Shown one piece after another: positions 28,821-38,664 of a DNA stretch of 64,000 bases. Source of the DNA: Labilibaculum sp. K2S (GTDB lineage: Bacteria > Bacteroidota > Bacteroidia > Bacteroidales > Marinifilaceae). The notes under the pieces were generated by a model. The model saw only the letters and a list, made by a program, of their open reading frames with translations. It was not told where the DNA came from and searched no databases. Numbering within the stretch: position 1 is the first letter of the stretch; every line of letters starts with the position of its first letter. The stretch spans positions 57,708 through 121,707 of the forward strand of contig NZ_JAUCMW010000015.1 in NCBI RefSeq assembly GCF_030372765.1, given 5' to 3'. The position numbers and the translations under genes were made by a program.

Positions 28821-28880
28821 TTATGAACTAAAGAGAATTGTTTTTAACAGATGAGTAAAAGCTTTCTTTTTAGTTCATAA
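28821..28880. repeat. Inverted repeat between galK and galT
   Basis: TTATGAACTAAA (28821-28832) and TTTAGTTCATAA (28869-28880) are perfect 12-bp inverted arms 36 nt apart. With no T-tract it is not a strong terminator; it could tune relative galK and galT expression by protecting the upstream mRNA. Confidence 0.6.
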
Positions 28881-28894
28881 CTCATAATCAATAA

Positions 28895-29965
28895 TTGATA
28901 ATGATGGATAAGTTTGATTATATAGAGAATCCTCACAGAAGGTACAATCCTTTAACCGGAGAATGGATATTGGTTTCGCCTCACAGATCGAAACGGCCTT
29001 GGCAGGGACAGGTTGAAAAAGTAGTGGAAGATGTTCGTCCGCCTCATGATCCAAATTGTTACCTATGCCCGCGTAATGAGCGTGTTGGAGGCGAAAATAA
29101 TCCTGATTACAAGGATGTGTACTCTTTTCAGAACGATTTTAGTGCTTTGCTGCAGGATACTCCGAAAGGGAAATTTGAAGATGGTGAACTTTTTAAAGCG
29201 GAGAGCGAATCAGGAGTATGTAAAGTGCTTTGTTTTAGTCCTGATCATAGTTTAACAGTTCCGGAAATGGAAGTGGATAATATCCGTAAAGTGGTTGATC
29301 TTTGGTGTAAAGAATACGACGAACTGGGATCCAGAGAGGACATTGGCTATGTTCAGATATTTGAAAATAAGGGTGCTATTATGGGATGTTCGAATCCGCA
29401 TCCGCATGGTCAAATATGGGCTTCGGCATTGGTTCCTTTAGAAACTTCGAAAGAATCGGAAACTCAGAAAGAATATTTCGATAAGCACGGAAGAACTATG
29501 CTGTTCGATTATTTGAATAGTGAATTGGAGAAGAAAGAACGTATTTTAGTTGAAAATGATTCGTTTGTTGCTCTGGTTCCGTTTTGGGCAGTATGGCCTT
29601 TCGAAACCATGATTATTAGTAAAAGACCAGTTTCTAACTTATTGGAATTAACCGATGAGGAAAAAACTGATTTAGCAGATATATATAAGAAACTGACAAT
29701 AATGTATGATAACTTATTTGAGGTTTCTTTTGCGTACTCAGCAGGATTGCATCAAGCACCAACCGATGGTGAAGAGCATCCGGAGTGGCACTTGCACATG
29801 CATTTCTATCCACCATTATTACGCTCGGCTAGCGTTAAAAAATTTATGGTTGGATACGAAATGTTGGGCACGCCGCAAAGAGATATCACAGCCGAAGGTG
29901 CAGCATTGCGATTACGGGAACTTTCGAAAGTACATTATAAATCAAAAACTAATAAACATCCTTAA
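28895..29965 (+). CDS. galT: Galactose-1-phosphate uridylyltransferase
   Basis: Exchanges UMP between UDP-glucose and galactose 1-phosphate. 356 residues. The active-site HxH is in [11 protein letters not shown], with a zinc-type CYLCPRN near the N-terminus (about 48-54) and a second HIT-like half ([23 protein letters not shown]). The start used is the ATG at 28895; ATGATG offers 28892/28895-type alternatives of no consequence. It ends 2 bp before the symporter gene. Confidence 0.97.
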   Translation: MIMMDKFDYIENPHRRYNPLTGEWILVSPHRSKRPWQGQVEKVVEDVRPPHDPNCYLCPRNERVGGENNPDYKDVYSFQNDFSALLQDTPKGKFEDGELFKAESESGVCKVLCFSPDHSLTVPEMEVDNIRKVVDLWCKEYDELGSREDIGYVQIFENKGAIMGCSNPHPHGQIWASALVPLETSKESETQKEYFDKHGRTMLFDYLNSELEKKERILVENDSFVALVPFWAVWPFETMIISKRPVSNLLELTDEEKTDLADIYKKLTIMYDNLFEVSFAYSAGLHQAPTDGEEHPEWHLHMHFYPPLLRSASVKKFMVGYEMLGTPQRDITAEGAALRLRELSKVHYKSKTNKHP

Positions 29966-29967
29966 AT

Positions 29968-31629
29968 ATGGAAAATGCGTTTTCAACTCTGGATTATATC
30001 ATCTTTATTTTATATGGATTAGTAATTGTTGGAGTAGGCTTATGGGTATCCCGCGATAAAGAGGGACATCAAAAAAATGCCGATGATTACTTTTTGGCTA
30101 GTAAATCGTTGCCATGGTGGGCAATTGGAGCTTCCTTAATTGCTGCAAACATTTCTGCAGAGCAGTTTATTGGAATGTCAGGTTCTGGTTTTGCAATTGG
30201 TTTGGCTATTGCTTCCTACGAATGGATGGCTGCTCTAACTTTAATAATTGTAGGTAAATACTTTTTGCCAATTTTTATTGAAAAGGGATTGTATACCATT
30301 CCTGAGTTTGTGGAGAAACGGTTTTCGACCAATCTGAAAACCATTCTAGCCGTATTTTGGATTGCATTGTACGTATTTGTAAACCTAACTTCTGTACTTT
30401 ATTTGGGAGCATTGGCTATGGAAACGATTATGGGGATTCCTATGATATATGGAATTCTTGGTTTGGCTTTGTTTGCTGCCAGTTATTCTCTTTACGGTGG
30501 ACTTTCTGCTGTGGCATGGACTGATGTTATTCAGGTTGTATTTTTAATCATGGGAGGTTTGATTACAACCTATTTGGCCTTAAATAATGTATCTGGTGGT
30601 GAAGGTGTTGTTGCGGGCTTTAAACACATTTATGAAGCGGCTCCGGATAGTTTTCAAATGATTTTGGATAAAGCAAACAGTCAGTATGTAAATCTTCCTG
30701 GAATTGGAGTAATTGTTGGGGGTTTATGGGTTGCAAATTTATATTATTGGGGATTTAATCAATACATTATTCAAAGAACTTTGGCTGCAAAATCTTTGGG
30801 CGAAGCTCAAAAAGGAATTGTATTTGCAGGTGTTCTGAAATTGATCATTCCTTTAATTGTTGTGATTCCTGGTATTGCTGCTTTTGTAATGGTTAACGAT
30901 CCTGCAATTATGGCTCGCTTGGGTGTGGGAGCGATGGATAACATTCCAACAATGGATGCTGCGGATAAAGCATATCCATGGTTATTGCAGTTTCTTCCGT
31001 CAGGATTGAAAGGGGTAGCTTTTGCTGCGTTGGCTGCGGCTATTGTATCTTCATTGGCATCTATGTTGAATTCTACTTCAACTATTTTCACAATGGATAT
31101 TTACAAACCATATATTAATCCGAATGCTACCGATAAGGAAACTGTAAATGTTGGTCGTCTTTCTGCTGCAGGTGCTTTATTAATCGCTGGAATTGTTGCT
31201 CCGTTATTGGGAGGTATAGATCAGGCATTTCAGTTTATTCAGGAATATACCGGTGTGGTTAGTCCGGGTATTTTAGCTGTTTTCTTGTTAGGATTGTTCT
31301 GGAAAAAGACAACAAATAAAGGTGCTATTATTGGTGTTTTATCATCAATTCCTATTGCTATGTTCTTTAAAATTGGTCCAAAAGGCTGGTTGGCAGGAAG
31401 CTCTTTTGAAGGCATTTTCCCGAATGTTCCTTTTCTGGATCAAATGGGATATACTGCTTTGTTATCTGCAGCTGTTATTGTATTGGTTAGTTACATGCAA
31501 AACAAAGGGGCAGATGATGAAAAAGGAATTGAAATTAATAGAAAAACATTTGCTACAGGCAAGGTTTTCAATATTGTATCTTATGCGATCTGCATTGTTC
31601 TTGTTGTTTTGTATTCAATTTTTTGGTAG
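29968..31629 (+). CDS. Sodium/sugar symporter of the SGLT (SSS) family
   Basis: 553-residue membrane transporter with about 14 predicted spans. It begins TLDYIIFILYGLVIVGVGLWVSR, contains SLPWWAIGASLIAANISAEQFIGMSGSGFA, the sugar-binding region ANLYYWGFNQYIIQRTLAAKS that matches bacterial Na+/galactose transporters, and AALAAAIVSSLASMLNSTSTIFTMDIY near the sodium site. It starts 2 bp after galT, so it is translationally linked. Galactose uptake is the natural assignment from context. Confidence 0.95.
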   Translation: MENAFSTLDYIIFILYGLVIVGVGLWVSRDKEGHQKNADDYFLASKSLPWWAIGASLIAANISAEQFIGMSGSGFAIGLAIASYEWMAALTLIIVGKYFLPIFIEKGLYTIPEFVEKRFSTNLKTILAVFWIALYVFVNLTSVLYLGALAMETIMGIPMIYGILGLALFAASYSLYGGLSAVAWTDVIQVVFLIMGGLITTYLALNNVSGGEGVVAGFKHIYEAAPDSFQMILDKANSQYVNLPGIGVIVGGLWVANLYYWGFNQYIIQRTLAAKSLGEAQKGIVFAGVLKLIIPLIVVIPGIAAFVMVNDPAIMARLGVGAMDNIPTMDAADKAYPWLLQFLPSGLKGVAFAALAAAIVSSLASMLNSTSTIFTMDIYKPYINPNATDKETVNVGRLSAAGALLIAGIVAPLLGGIDQAFQFIQEYTGVVSPGILAVFLLGLFWKKTTNKGAIIGVLSSIPIAMFFKIGPKGWLAGSSFEGIFPNVPFLDQMGYTALLSAAVIVLVSYMQNKGADDEKGIEINRKTFATGKVFNIVSYAICIVLVVLYSIFW

Positions 31630-31651
31630 TAAAACTAAATAGTACATTCGA

Positions 31652-31659
31652 TATTTTTG
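31652..31659 (+). promoter_or_regulatory. -7 box (TATTTTTG) upstream of galE
   Basis: Exact TAnnTTTG 60 bp before galE, in the 89-bp gap after the symporter. It could give galE a separate promoter so that UDP-galactose is available for surface sugars without galactose induction. Confidence 0.35.
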
Positions 31660-31718
31660 AATAAAGTTGAATGTATACTAATATAGGTGAAAGAAATAAT
31701 TCTTTTAGAATCTAGATT

Positions 31719-32741
31719 ATGGTGAATAAAGTATTAGTAACAGGGGGAACCGGATATATTGGTTCCCATACTGTAGTCGAACTTCAAAATAGTGGATGTG
31801 AAGTAGTGATTGCAGATAATTTATCAAATTCTAAAATTGAAGTTTTAGATGGTATTGAAGCAATTACCGGTATTCGTCCATTGTTCGAAAAGGTAGATTT
31901 AAGTTGTGCAAAAGAGTGTACAGAATTCTTCACGAAACATACAGGAATAAATGCAATCATTCATTTTGCAGCCTCAAAAGCGGTAGGGGAATCGGTTGTG
32001 AAGCCATTGTTGTACTACAGAAACAATTTGAATTCATTGATGAATATTTTGGAAGCAATGAAGGAATTTAATGTTCCCAATTTGGTTTTTTCTTCATCGT
32101 GTACGGTTTACGGACAGCCTGATAAATTGCCTGTAACAGAGGCCACACCTCGTAAAGAGGCAGAATCTCCTTACGGAAATACAAAAACGATTTGTGAAGA
32201 TATCATAAGAGATACGACCAAAGCAAATCCGGAATTAAAAGGAATCGCCTTGCGTTATTTCAATCCGATCGGGGCTCATCCATCAACAAAAATTGGCGAA
32301 TTGCCTTTGGGTGTTCCTGGTAATTTAATTCCGTTTTTAACACAAACAGTTGCAGGAATGCGTTCTGAGTTAAGTGTGTTTGGAAATGATTACAATACGC
32401 CTGACGGTTCTTGTATCCGCGATTATATTAATGTTGTTGATTTGGCTAAAGCTCATGTTGTAGCAATAAACAGATTGATCGGTGAAAAACAGAAGGCGAA
32501 TTATGAATTCTTTAATATTGGAACAGGAAAAGGAGTTTCAGTATTGGAACTTATTGAATCGTTCGAACGGGCTACAGGAGAAAAAGTACCTCATAAAATT
32601 GTGGGACGACGCGCCGGTGATATTGAACAAATCTATGCAGACACTACTTTTTCAAATAAAGAATTAGGATGGAAATCTGAAAAAAGCCTTGACGAAACCT
32701 TGCTTTCAGCTTGGAACTGGCAGGTAGCTTTAAATAAATAA
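31719..32741 (+). CDS. galE: UDP-glucose 4-epimerase
   Basis: Interconverts UDP-glucose and UDP-galactose. 340-residue extended short-chain dehydrogenase with TGGTGYIGSHTVVEL (NAD binding), SSCTVYGQ and the catalytic YGNTK within ESPYGNTK, and the C-terminal NKELGWKSEKSLDETL. Last gene of the galactose cluster; a terminator follows before the convergent acyltransferase gene. Confidence 0.97.
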   Translation: MVNKVLVTGGTGYIGSHTVVELQNSGCEVVIADNLSNSKIEVLDGIEAITGIRPLFEKVDLSCAKECTEFFTKHTGINAIIHFAASKAVGESVVKPLLYYRNNLNSLMNILEAMKEFNVPNLVFSSSCTVYGQPDKLPVTEATPRKEAESPYGNTKTICEDIIRDTTKANPELKGIALRYFNPIGAHPSTKIGELPLGVPGNLIPFLTQTVAGMRSELSVFGNDYNTPDGSCIRDYINVVDLAKAHVVAINRLIGEKQKANYEFFNIGTGKGVSVLELIESFERATGEKVPHKIVGRRAGDIEQIYADTTFSNKELGWKSEKSLDETLLSAWNWQVALNK

Positions 32742-32792
32742 GCATTAAAAATCTAATGTTAGGTTCCTTTTGGTAGGGGGATCTATAAGCAT

Positions 32793-32842
32793 CAAATAGA
32801 GTTGGTTTACATTCATTAAACTCTATTTGGTGTTTTCTTTTT
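32793..32842 (+). terminator. Terminator after galE
   Basis: Perfect 11-bp stem CAAATAGAGTT/AACTCTATTTG with a 15-nt loop, followed by GTGTTTTCTTTTTT. It ends at the stop of the convergent acyltransferase gene. Confidence 0.8.
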
Positions 32843-33825
32843 TACTCATTCACCAGCAAATTGCAGCCTCTGATATCGGAATGGTCAAAACGACCCAGAA
32901 TTTCGAAGCTTCCATCTGCATGAATCCGGCCCAAATCCTGTGTTTCGATAAAGGAACAAGAGTGTATGTTGGCCAGATCAATAACATTAACGCCTCCGCT
33001 TCTGCCTTGCTGTTCGTAAGAAAAAGGATCGTAAGTATCCCGAATCAATATCTTCATCCAGCTTGGCGTAAAAAACAGACTGTCTCCTTTCGAGTAAGCC
33101 TGCGATAAAAGTTCTGTCATTCCATATTCCGAATGAATTTTTCCAACACCCAATCGTTGGGTCAGAAAAGCATGCAATTCCTCTCGTGTAATTTCTTTTC
33201 TGCGTCCTTTCATTCCCCCCGTTTCCATTACTATTACGTCATCTAAATCTAGCTGGAATTTTTCAGCCAGATCGAGCAAAGCGAAACTGACACCTAACAA
33301 AAGAATCTTTTGATTCTGTTTTTTCAGATCAGAAATGGTCGCAATCAATTCTTCATGATTGTGCAGGTAAAAGCCACTTTTTTCATGTTTGCTGTCCTTT
33401 ATCAACTTCTCCATCATATAAATAAGAGAAGAGCCTTCCCGCTCCAAATATGATGGCAATAGAGCCAGAATGCAGTAATCACTTACAGCTCCGTAGTATT
33501 GTTCAAATCCTTTGGTAAAGCTGGCTTCATAAATTTTTAAATCGGGCACATAGTGGCGGCTGGTTAAATTTCCTGTTGTTCCGCTGCTGGTGAAAATGGC
33601 TTGCTCCTTTTTAGTGGTAGAAACCACTTTGTGCGATTTAAAGAAATCAATGGGAAGAAAGGGAATTTGAGTAAGGGTTTTAACCGTTGAAATATCGAAT
33701 TTTAAATGCTTCAGATATTCCTTGTAAACTATATTATTCGTTGCCTGATATTGAAAAATCCGTAGTGCTGTTTTTTCAAAATCATTTTCGTTTGTAATGG
33801 CAAATATTTCCTCTTCCCAATTCAT
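32842..33825 (-). CDS. LuxE-like acyl-protein synthetase/acyltransferase
   Basis: 327-residue ANL-superfamily protein like LuxE, which activates a fatty acid as acyl-AMP. The P-loop is FTSSGTTGNLTSRHYV, followed by LALLPSYLEREGSSLIYM, ETGGMKGRR and GKIHSEYGMTELLSQAYS. In Bacteroidota this protein is a conserved stand-alone acyltransferase of unknown substrate. No luciferase genes are present, so bioluminescence is not implied. It is convergent with galE, and the first 21-bp repeat array lies upstream of it. Confidence 0.88.
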   Translation of the reverse strand: MNWEEEIFAITNENDFEKTALRIFQYQATNNIVYKEYLKHLKFDISTVKTLTQIPFLPIDFFKSHKVVSTTKKEQAIFTSSGTTGNLTSRHYVPDLKIYEASFTKGFEQYYGAVSDYCILALLPSYLEREGSSLIYMMEKLIKDSKHEKSGFYLHNHEELIATISDLKKQNQKILLLGVSFALLDLAEKFQLDLDDVIVMETGGMKGRRKEITREELHAFLTQRLGVGKIHSEYGMTELLSQAYSKGDSLFFTPSWMKILIRDTYDPFSYEQQGRSGGVNVIDLANIHSCSFIETQDLGRIHADGSFEILGRFDHSDIRGCNLLVNE

Positions 33826-33938
33826 TTATCTGATAGCTTAATGTTGATTTATTGACAAAGATAATTGAAAAACCTAAAGATGACAGTGCCCTTGCAAGGC
33901 TTATCTGTCAACTCCCACCTCATTGGGCCTTAATGTAT

Positions 33939-34161
33939 GTCTGGGAAGTTTTGCCCTTTGTTCCGGGCAAACAACTTTGTGTCTTGGAGGTACTTCCTTC
34001 TGTCTTGGAAGAGTTGCTTTGGGTCTTGGAAGCACTGGCTGGTGTCTTGGAAATATTTTTGGCTTGTCTTGGAAGCACAGGCTGGTGTCTTGGAAGATTT
34101 TCAGATTGTCTTGGAAGAGTTGCTTTCTGTCTTGGAAAGTGTCTTATCCTGAAACAACTAG
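33939..34161. repeat. 21-bp-period tandem repeat array A
   Basis: About ten imperfect units begin at 33939, 33960, 33981, 34002, 34023, 34044, 34066, 34087, 34108 and 34129. All keep a 21-bp register except one 22-bp and one short unit. The conserved half is GTCTTGGAAG; the other 11 bases vary, with some types recurring (AGTTGCTTT twice, CACTGGCTG/CACAGGCTG). It lies between the acyltransferase start and the pgk terminator. Open frames across it (33852-34268 and others) read the repeat and are not credible genes. Confidence 0.9.
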
Positions 34162-34193
34162 ACAGATTATTACTGTGTTTGGGATTGTCGTAT

Positions 34194-34226
34194 AAAAAAA
34201 CGCAGCTCCGTTACAGAACTGCGTTT
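34194..34226 (-). terminator. Terminator after pgk
   Basis: On the minus strand AAACGCAG/CTGCGTTT followed by seven T in total. It lies 32 bp past the pgk stop. Confidence 0.85.
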
Positions 34227-34257
34227 GGTTTCCCGAAGGGAAGTATTTTGGATTTAA

Positions 34258-35445
34258 TTATCCTCTGATAGCTGTTACACCTGGTAATTCTTTTCCTTCG
34301 ATGTATTCTAGTAAAGCACCGCCACCGGTTGAAACGTAACTTACTTTGTCAGCAAGACCGTATTTGTTGATTGCAGCAACAGAATCACCACCTCCGATTA
34401 AAGAGAAAGCACCTTTTTCAGTAGCAGTTACAATCGCATCAGCAATTGCTTTGGTTCCTTTTGCAAAAGTATCCATTTCGAATACACCAACAGGTCCATT
34501 CCAAAGAATAGTTTTTGATTCTTCAATTACTTTTGAGAAGCTGGCGATCGTTGCATCAGCAACATCCAGTCCCATCCATCCATCAGGAATTGCATTTACA
34601 TCACACACTTTAGTGTTAGCGTCGTTAGAGAAGGCATCAGCAATTAAAGCATCAGAAGCAAGGTGTAGCTGCACGTTGTTCTCTTTTGCTTTTTTAAGAA
34701 TTTCTCTGGCCATTTCTAATTTATCATCTTCAACCAATGAGTCTCCAATAGTTCCACCCATTGCTTTCACAAAAGTGTAAGTCATTCCACCACCAATAAT
34801 CAAATGATCAACTTTTGACATTAATGTCTGGATAATTTCAATTTTTGAAGAAACTTTAGCACCTCCCATAATTGCAGTTAACGGATGCTTGGTATCTTTC
34901 AATACTTTATCAACACTTGATAATTCGCCTTCCATTACATATCCGAACATTTTAGCTTCAGGGAAAAATTTAGCGATAACAGCAGTCGAAGCATGTGCAC
35001 GGTGTGCAGTTCCAAATGCGTCGTTGATCCAAAGGTCAGCTAAATCAGCTAATTTCTTTGCGAATCCTTCATCGCCTTTTTCTTCTTCTTTGTAGTAACG
35101 AAGATTCTCCAATAAAAGAACTTCACCAGGCTTTAAATTAGCAGCCATAGTTTTTGCACTTTCACCAATACAATCATCAGCAAATTTTACTTCAACACCA
35201 ATCGATTTTGTAAGGTGAGCAACAATGTGCTTCAATGAAAATTTCTCATCTACACCTTTTGGACGACCAAGATGCGACATCAAGATAGCAGAACCATTAC
35301 CATCTAATACTTTTTTGATAGTAGGCAGAGCAGCACGAATTCGTGTGTCGTCAGTAATTTCGAATTGCTCGTTTAAAGGCACATTGAAATCTACTCGGAT
35401 AATAGCCTTTTTACCTGAAAAATTGTAAGTGTCAATACTTTGCAT
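34258..35445 (-). CDS. pgk: Phosphoglycerate kinase
   Basis: Glycolytic enzyme producing ATP from 1,3-bisphosphoglycerate. 395 residues from the ATG at 35445, with RVDFNVPLN at the substrate-binding N-terminus, [18 protein letters not shown] and the C-terminal nucleotide loop IGGGDSVAA followed by [14 protein letters not shown]. The longer frame to 35499 is rejected because a promoter (-7 box at 35479-35486 on the minus strand) lies inside it. Monocistronic, with its own terminator. Confidence 0.97.
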   Translation of the reverse strand: MQSIDTYNFSGKKAIIRVDFNVPLNEQFEITDDTRIRAALPTIKKVLDGNGSAILMSHLGRPKGVDEKFSLKHIVAHLTKSIGVEVKFADDCIGESAKTMAANLKPGEVLLLENLRYYKEEEKGDEGFAKKLADLADLWINDAFGTAHRAHASTAVIAKFFPEAKMFGYVMEGELSSVDKVLKDTKHPLTAIMGGAKVSSKIEIIQTLMSKVDHLIIGGGMTYTFVKAMGGTIGDSLVEDDKLEMAREILKKAKENNVQLHLASDALIADAFSNDANTKVCDVNAIPDGWMGLDVADATIASFSKVIEESKTILWNGPVGVFEMDTFAKGTKAIADAIVTATEKGAFSLIGGGDSVAAINKYGLADKVSYVSTGGGALLEYIEGKELPGVTAIRG

Positions 35446-35478
35446 GATATAATTGTCTTTAGTTTTTTTTCGTGTATC

Positions 35479-35509
35479 CAAAGGTAGCTTTTTCTGCAAA
35501 TGAGTGCAA
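35479..35509 (-). promoter_or_regulatory. pgk promoter
   Basis: Minus strand: TTG (plus 35507-35509), 20-bp spacer, TACCTTTG (plus 35479-35486). Both Bacteroidota elements are present; the mRNA leader would be about 25-30 nt. Confidence 0.6.
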
Positions 35510-35806
35510 AAAAGATAGGGTAAACTATTGTATCTGTAATTAATGCAGTGGGTTAGATGTTCTGTGCCCTAGGTTTTGAAACGATTGCATAAAAAAATAA
35601 ATTTGAATAATAGGAGCTAAAACGTCAGATTTGGAGACTTCTTAATTGCAAGATGATTACTTTTAGCAAAGCACTTGGATATTTTTTTAACTTTGGGTAG
35701 CCTAATGAGTTTTTGCAGCTAATTTTGCATTTTAGTGATCGCTCAGAAATCAATGTTAAGTGATGGATAACATTAGGATGCCTGTAACAGAATCGAAATT
35801 AATTTC
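35510..35806. other. pgk-holB intergenic region
   Basis: AT-rich gap with no gene. A TAATTTTG -7 box at 35720-35727 fits holB transcription, though it leaves a leader of about 80 nt and no TTG at 19 bp. Nothing else recognised. Confidence 0.5.
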
Positions 35807-36931
35807 ATGCAATTCAAAGATATAATTGGACTTGACCCGGTAAAGAGTCAGTTCATACAAACAGTAAAAGAGAATAGAATTAGTCACGCTCAACTATTGG
35901 TTGGGCCGGCCGGAGTTGGAAAATTACCTTTAGCAATTGCTTTTGCGCAATATGTGTCTTGTTTAGATCAAAAGGAGAATGATTCATGTGGTGTTTGTTC
36001 ATCGTGCAAAAAATATCAGAAATTAATTCATCCCGATTTACATTTTGTTTTCCCTGTAGTAACAGGTAAGGGTTTTACAAATCCGGTGAGTGATAATTTT
36101 ATTGGCAGCTGGAGATCTCAAATTGAAAGTGATCCGTATTTTGATTTGGGCGAATGGTACAAAACTCTGGGGGTAGATAATTCTCAGGGCTTAATTTATT
36201 CTTCGGAGAGTAATGAAATTATCCGTAAGTTAAATCTGAAGACTTATGAGTCTGATTACAAAATAATGGTGATTTGGTTGCCGGAAAAGATGCATCGGTC
36301 CTGTGCCAACAAATTGCTTAAAATGATTGAAGAACCGCCAAAGAAAACATTGTTTTTAATGGTTTCGGAAGAGCCGGAAAAAATTCTTCAGACAATACTT
36401 TCCAGAACACAGATTGTAAATGTGCCAAAAATTGAATCCAAAGATTTATCGCAGGCGCTTACATCCGAATTTAATTTATCGGGAACCGAGTTAAGCAATG
36501 TGGTTCGTTTGGCTGGCGGCAGTTATCGTAAAGCCCGGATATTAATTCAGAATTCAGATGAAAACGCTTTTAATTTCGAGAATTTTGTTGCTATTATGCG
36601 ATTGAGCTATGCGCGTAAGGTGATGGAAATAATGGATTGGTCGGAGCAAATTGCAGGGATTGGACGCGAACGTCAAAAGAGTTTTTTAAACTATTGTGTT
36701 CGTATGGTGCGCGAGAATTTCATTTTGAATTTAAAAAAGCCTGAAATGGTATTTCTGAATGGCGAGGAAATGAATTTTTCTCAACGGTTTTCGCCTTTTA
36801 TTAATGAGGAAAATGTATGGATTCTTGCTGATGAGCTTTCAAAAGCACATTCGGATATAGGAAGAAATGCCAATGCTAAAATTGTTTTTCTCGATTTGAG
36901 TTTGAAGCTGGTTAAATTATTAAGGCCATAA
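35807..36931 (+). CDS. holB: DNA polymerase III delta-prime subunit
   Basis: Clamp-loader subunit. 374 residues: HAQLLVGPAGVGKLPLAIAFAQYV has the P-loop shape but with Leu after GK instead of Ser/Thr, as expected for a subunit that does not hydrolyse ATP. Zinc cysteines follow in CLDQKENDSCGVCSSC, then LLKMIEEPPKKTLFLMVSE and TILSRTQIV (sensor region). Followed 95 bp later by ricT; holB-ricT-gldH is a conserved order in Bacteroidota as I recall it. Confidence 0.93.
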   Translation: MQFKDIIGLDPVKSQFIQTVKENRISHAQLLVGPAGVGKLPLAIAFAQYVSCLDQKENDSCGVCSSCKKYQKLIHPDLHFVFPVVTGKGFTNPVSDNFIGSWRSQIESDPYFDLGEWYKTLGVDNSQGLIYSSESNEIIRKLNLKTYESDYKIMVIWLPEKMHRSCANKLLKMIEEPPKKTLFLMVSEEPEKILQTILSRTQIVNVPKIESKDLSQALTSEFNLSGTELSNVVRLAGGSYRKARILIQNSDENAFNFENFVAIMRLSYARKVMEIMDWSEQIAGIGRERQKSFLNYCVRMVRENFILNLKKPEMVFLNGEEMNFSQRFSPFINEENVWILADELSKAHSDIGRNANAKIVFLDLSLKLVKLLRP

Positions 36932-36985
36932 GAGGCTATTAATTCGGCGAATTAGTATCTTTAAAAGTTTATAAATTAAAATCAT

Positions 36986-36993
36986 TATTTTTG
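36986..36993 (+). promoter_or_regulatory. -7 box (TATTTTTG) upstream of ricT
   Basis: Exact TAnnTTTG 33 bp before the ATG. A small palindrome, CGGTCGGTTACCGAC (36995-37009), falls in the mRNA leader. Confidence 0.45.
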
Positions 36994-37025
36994 CGGTCGG
37001 TTACCGACTAATAATCAATATACAT

Positions 37026-38180
37026 ATGACAGAAAATAAGGAACCAAAAGGGAAGTGCGGAGGTTGTGCTTCCAATAAAAAGGATGATAGACTTCTGTAT
37101 GGAAAACTAGATGTTTATGATTGGTTGAGTGATGTTCCTGAGAGTGTATTATGTCCAGATATCGTTGAAGTAAAATTTAAAAATACCCGAAAGGGATTCT
37201 TCTCAAATTCGAATCAATTAAGACTACAAAGAGGCGATGTTATTGCTTTGGAAGCATCACCGGGACACGATATAGGAATTGTTACACTAACAGGAGATTT
37301 GGTTGTAGAGCAAATGCGAAAGCAGAAACTGAATCCGAAAACATACGAGGCAAAAAAAATATACCGAAAGGCTAAGCCGGTGGATATTGAAAAATGGCAT
37401 GAGGCCATTGCGCTGGAACACAAAACAATGATTAAGGCCCGCCAGCTGTCTGCAGAACTGAAACTCAATATGAAGATTGGTGATGTAGAATATCAGGGCG
37501 ATAAAACCAAAGCAATTTTTTACTACATCGCCGACGATCGGGTCGATTTTCGTCAATTGATTAAGGTGCTTGCCGAACAGTTTAAAATTCGGATTGAAAT
37601 GCGTCAGATTGGTGCAAGGCAGGAGGCTGGAAGAATTGGAGGTATTGGTCCTTGCGGAAGAGAACTTTGTTGCTCAACCTGGATTACTAATTTTGTGTCG
37701 GTAACTACAAATGCTGCTCGTTACCAGGAGATTTCATTGAATCCGCAGAAATTAGCCGGTCAATGTGGCAAGCTTAAATGTTGTTTGAATTTCGAATTGG
37801 ATTGTTACATCGATGCTCAAAAAGATTTTCCGAATACAAATATTCCGTTGGAAACTAAAGATGGTACAGCTTATCATCAGAAGACAGATATTTTTAAGAG
37901 GTTAATGTGGTATTCGTACGACAAATACAATACGATAAATATGGTCCAACTATCGGTTGATACCGTTAAGGATATTATCAAACAGAATAAAAAAGGCATC
38001 AAGGTTAATAAATTGGTAACAGAATTTGTTGCAGAGCCTAAGAAAACTTTGGAATACGAAAATGTAGTTGGTCAAGATAGTTTGAATCGTTTCGATTCGG
38101 TGGAAAAACCGGCAGCGAAAAAAGCGAAACGAAAATTCCGACGTAAACCACGAAAAAATAATAATTCGTCCGAATCATGA
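37026..38180 (+). CDS. ricT: RicT/PSP1-domain protein
   Basis: 384-residue member of the PSP1 C-terminal domain family, homologous to RicT (YaaT), part of a complex that in Bacillus affects RNA processing and development. Conserved cysteines visible: CGGC near 14-17, CGRELCCSTW and CGKLKCCLNFE, which in RicT complexes bind Fe-S clusters. The last 25 residues are strongly basic (KKAKRKFRRKPRKNNN), suggesting nucleic-acid contact. RicA and RicF partners are not seen here. It overlaps gldH by 4 bp (ATGA). Confidence 0.92.
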   Translation: MTENKEPKGKCGGCASNKKDDRLLYGKLDVYDWLSDVPESVLCPDIVEVKFKNTRKGFFSNSNQLRLQRGDVIALEASPGHDIGIVTLTGDLVVEQMRKQKLNPKTYEAKKIYRKAKPVDIEKWHEAIALEHKTMIKARQLSAELKLNMKIGDVEYQGDKTKAIFYYIADDRVDFRQLIKVLAEQFKIRIEMRQIGARQEAGRIGGIGPCGRELCCSTWITNFVSVTTNAARYQEISLNPQKLAGQCGKLKCCLNFELDCYIDAQKDFPNTNIPLETKDGTAYHQKTDIFKRLMWYSYDKYNTINMVQLSVDTVKDIIKQNKKGIKVNKLVTEFVAEPKKTLEYENVVGQDSLNRFDSVEKPAAKKAKRKFRRKPRKNNNSSES

Positions 38181-38647
38181 AGATGTTGAGGATTCTTTGC
38201 ACATTATTACTGGGAGTCGTAGTACTTTCCTGTGATTCTAACAGAGTGTACGAACAGTATGAGAATATTCCTGATTTCGAATGGAATCAGGAAAATGTTC
38301 TTCGTTTTGAAGTAGAAATAACAGATACGATTCATGCAAATAATATCTTCATTAATCTGCGCAATTCCGGAGATTATGCCTATAGTAATTTGTGGGTATT
38401 TGTGAAGGTGATATCTCCTGATAATGAGCTTGATGAGGAGAAAGTTGAAATTGAGTTAGCCGATGAAACCGGTGATTGGTATGGAAGCGGATTTGGTGAT
38501 ATTTTTGATTTACAGGTTTCATTTAAACAAAAAGTTGTTTTTCCAAAATCAGGAAAATATGTGTTTGAAATTACTCAGGGCATGTACGACCGGAAATTGA
38601 AGGGAATTGTGAATGTTGGAATCCGTATTGAGAAGGAAAATAGATAA
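38177..38647 (+). CDS. gldH: Gliding motility lipoprotein GldH
   Basis: 156-residue lipoprotein with Cys19 in VVLSCDSN. It matches GldH, a lipoprotein required for gliding in Flavobacterium: YEQYENIPDFEWNQENVLRFEVEITD, SNLWVFVKVISPD, GDWYGSGFGDIFDLQVSFKQKV. Present also in non-gliding relatives, so it does not prove motility. Translationally coupled to ricT; trmB starts 17 bp later. Confidence 0.9.
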   Translation: MKMLRILCTLLLGVVVLSCDSNRVYEQYENIPDFEWNQENVLRFEVEITDTIHANNIFINLRNSGDYAYSNLWVFVKVISPDNELDEEKVEIELADETGDWYGSGFGDIFDLQVSFKQKVVFPKSGKYVFEITQGMYDRKLKGIVNVGIRIEKENR

Positions 38648-38664
38648 TATAAGAGGTTTTAAAA

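Noticed and set aside
32842..33825. Bioluminescence locus from the LuxE-like protein
   Set aside because: No luciferase or reductase genes; LuxE-like proteins are widespread in non-luminous Bacteroidota.
33939..34161. CRISPR array
   Set aside because: Units are contiguous 21-bp tandem repeats with a constant half; there are no 25-40 bp unique spacers and no cas genes.
33852..34268. Protein-coding frames across array A
   Set aside because: All three forward frames stay partly open only because the repeat lacks stops at that period; no conserved protein features and no plausible start.
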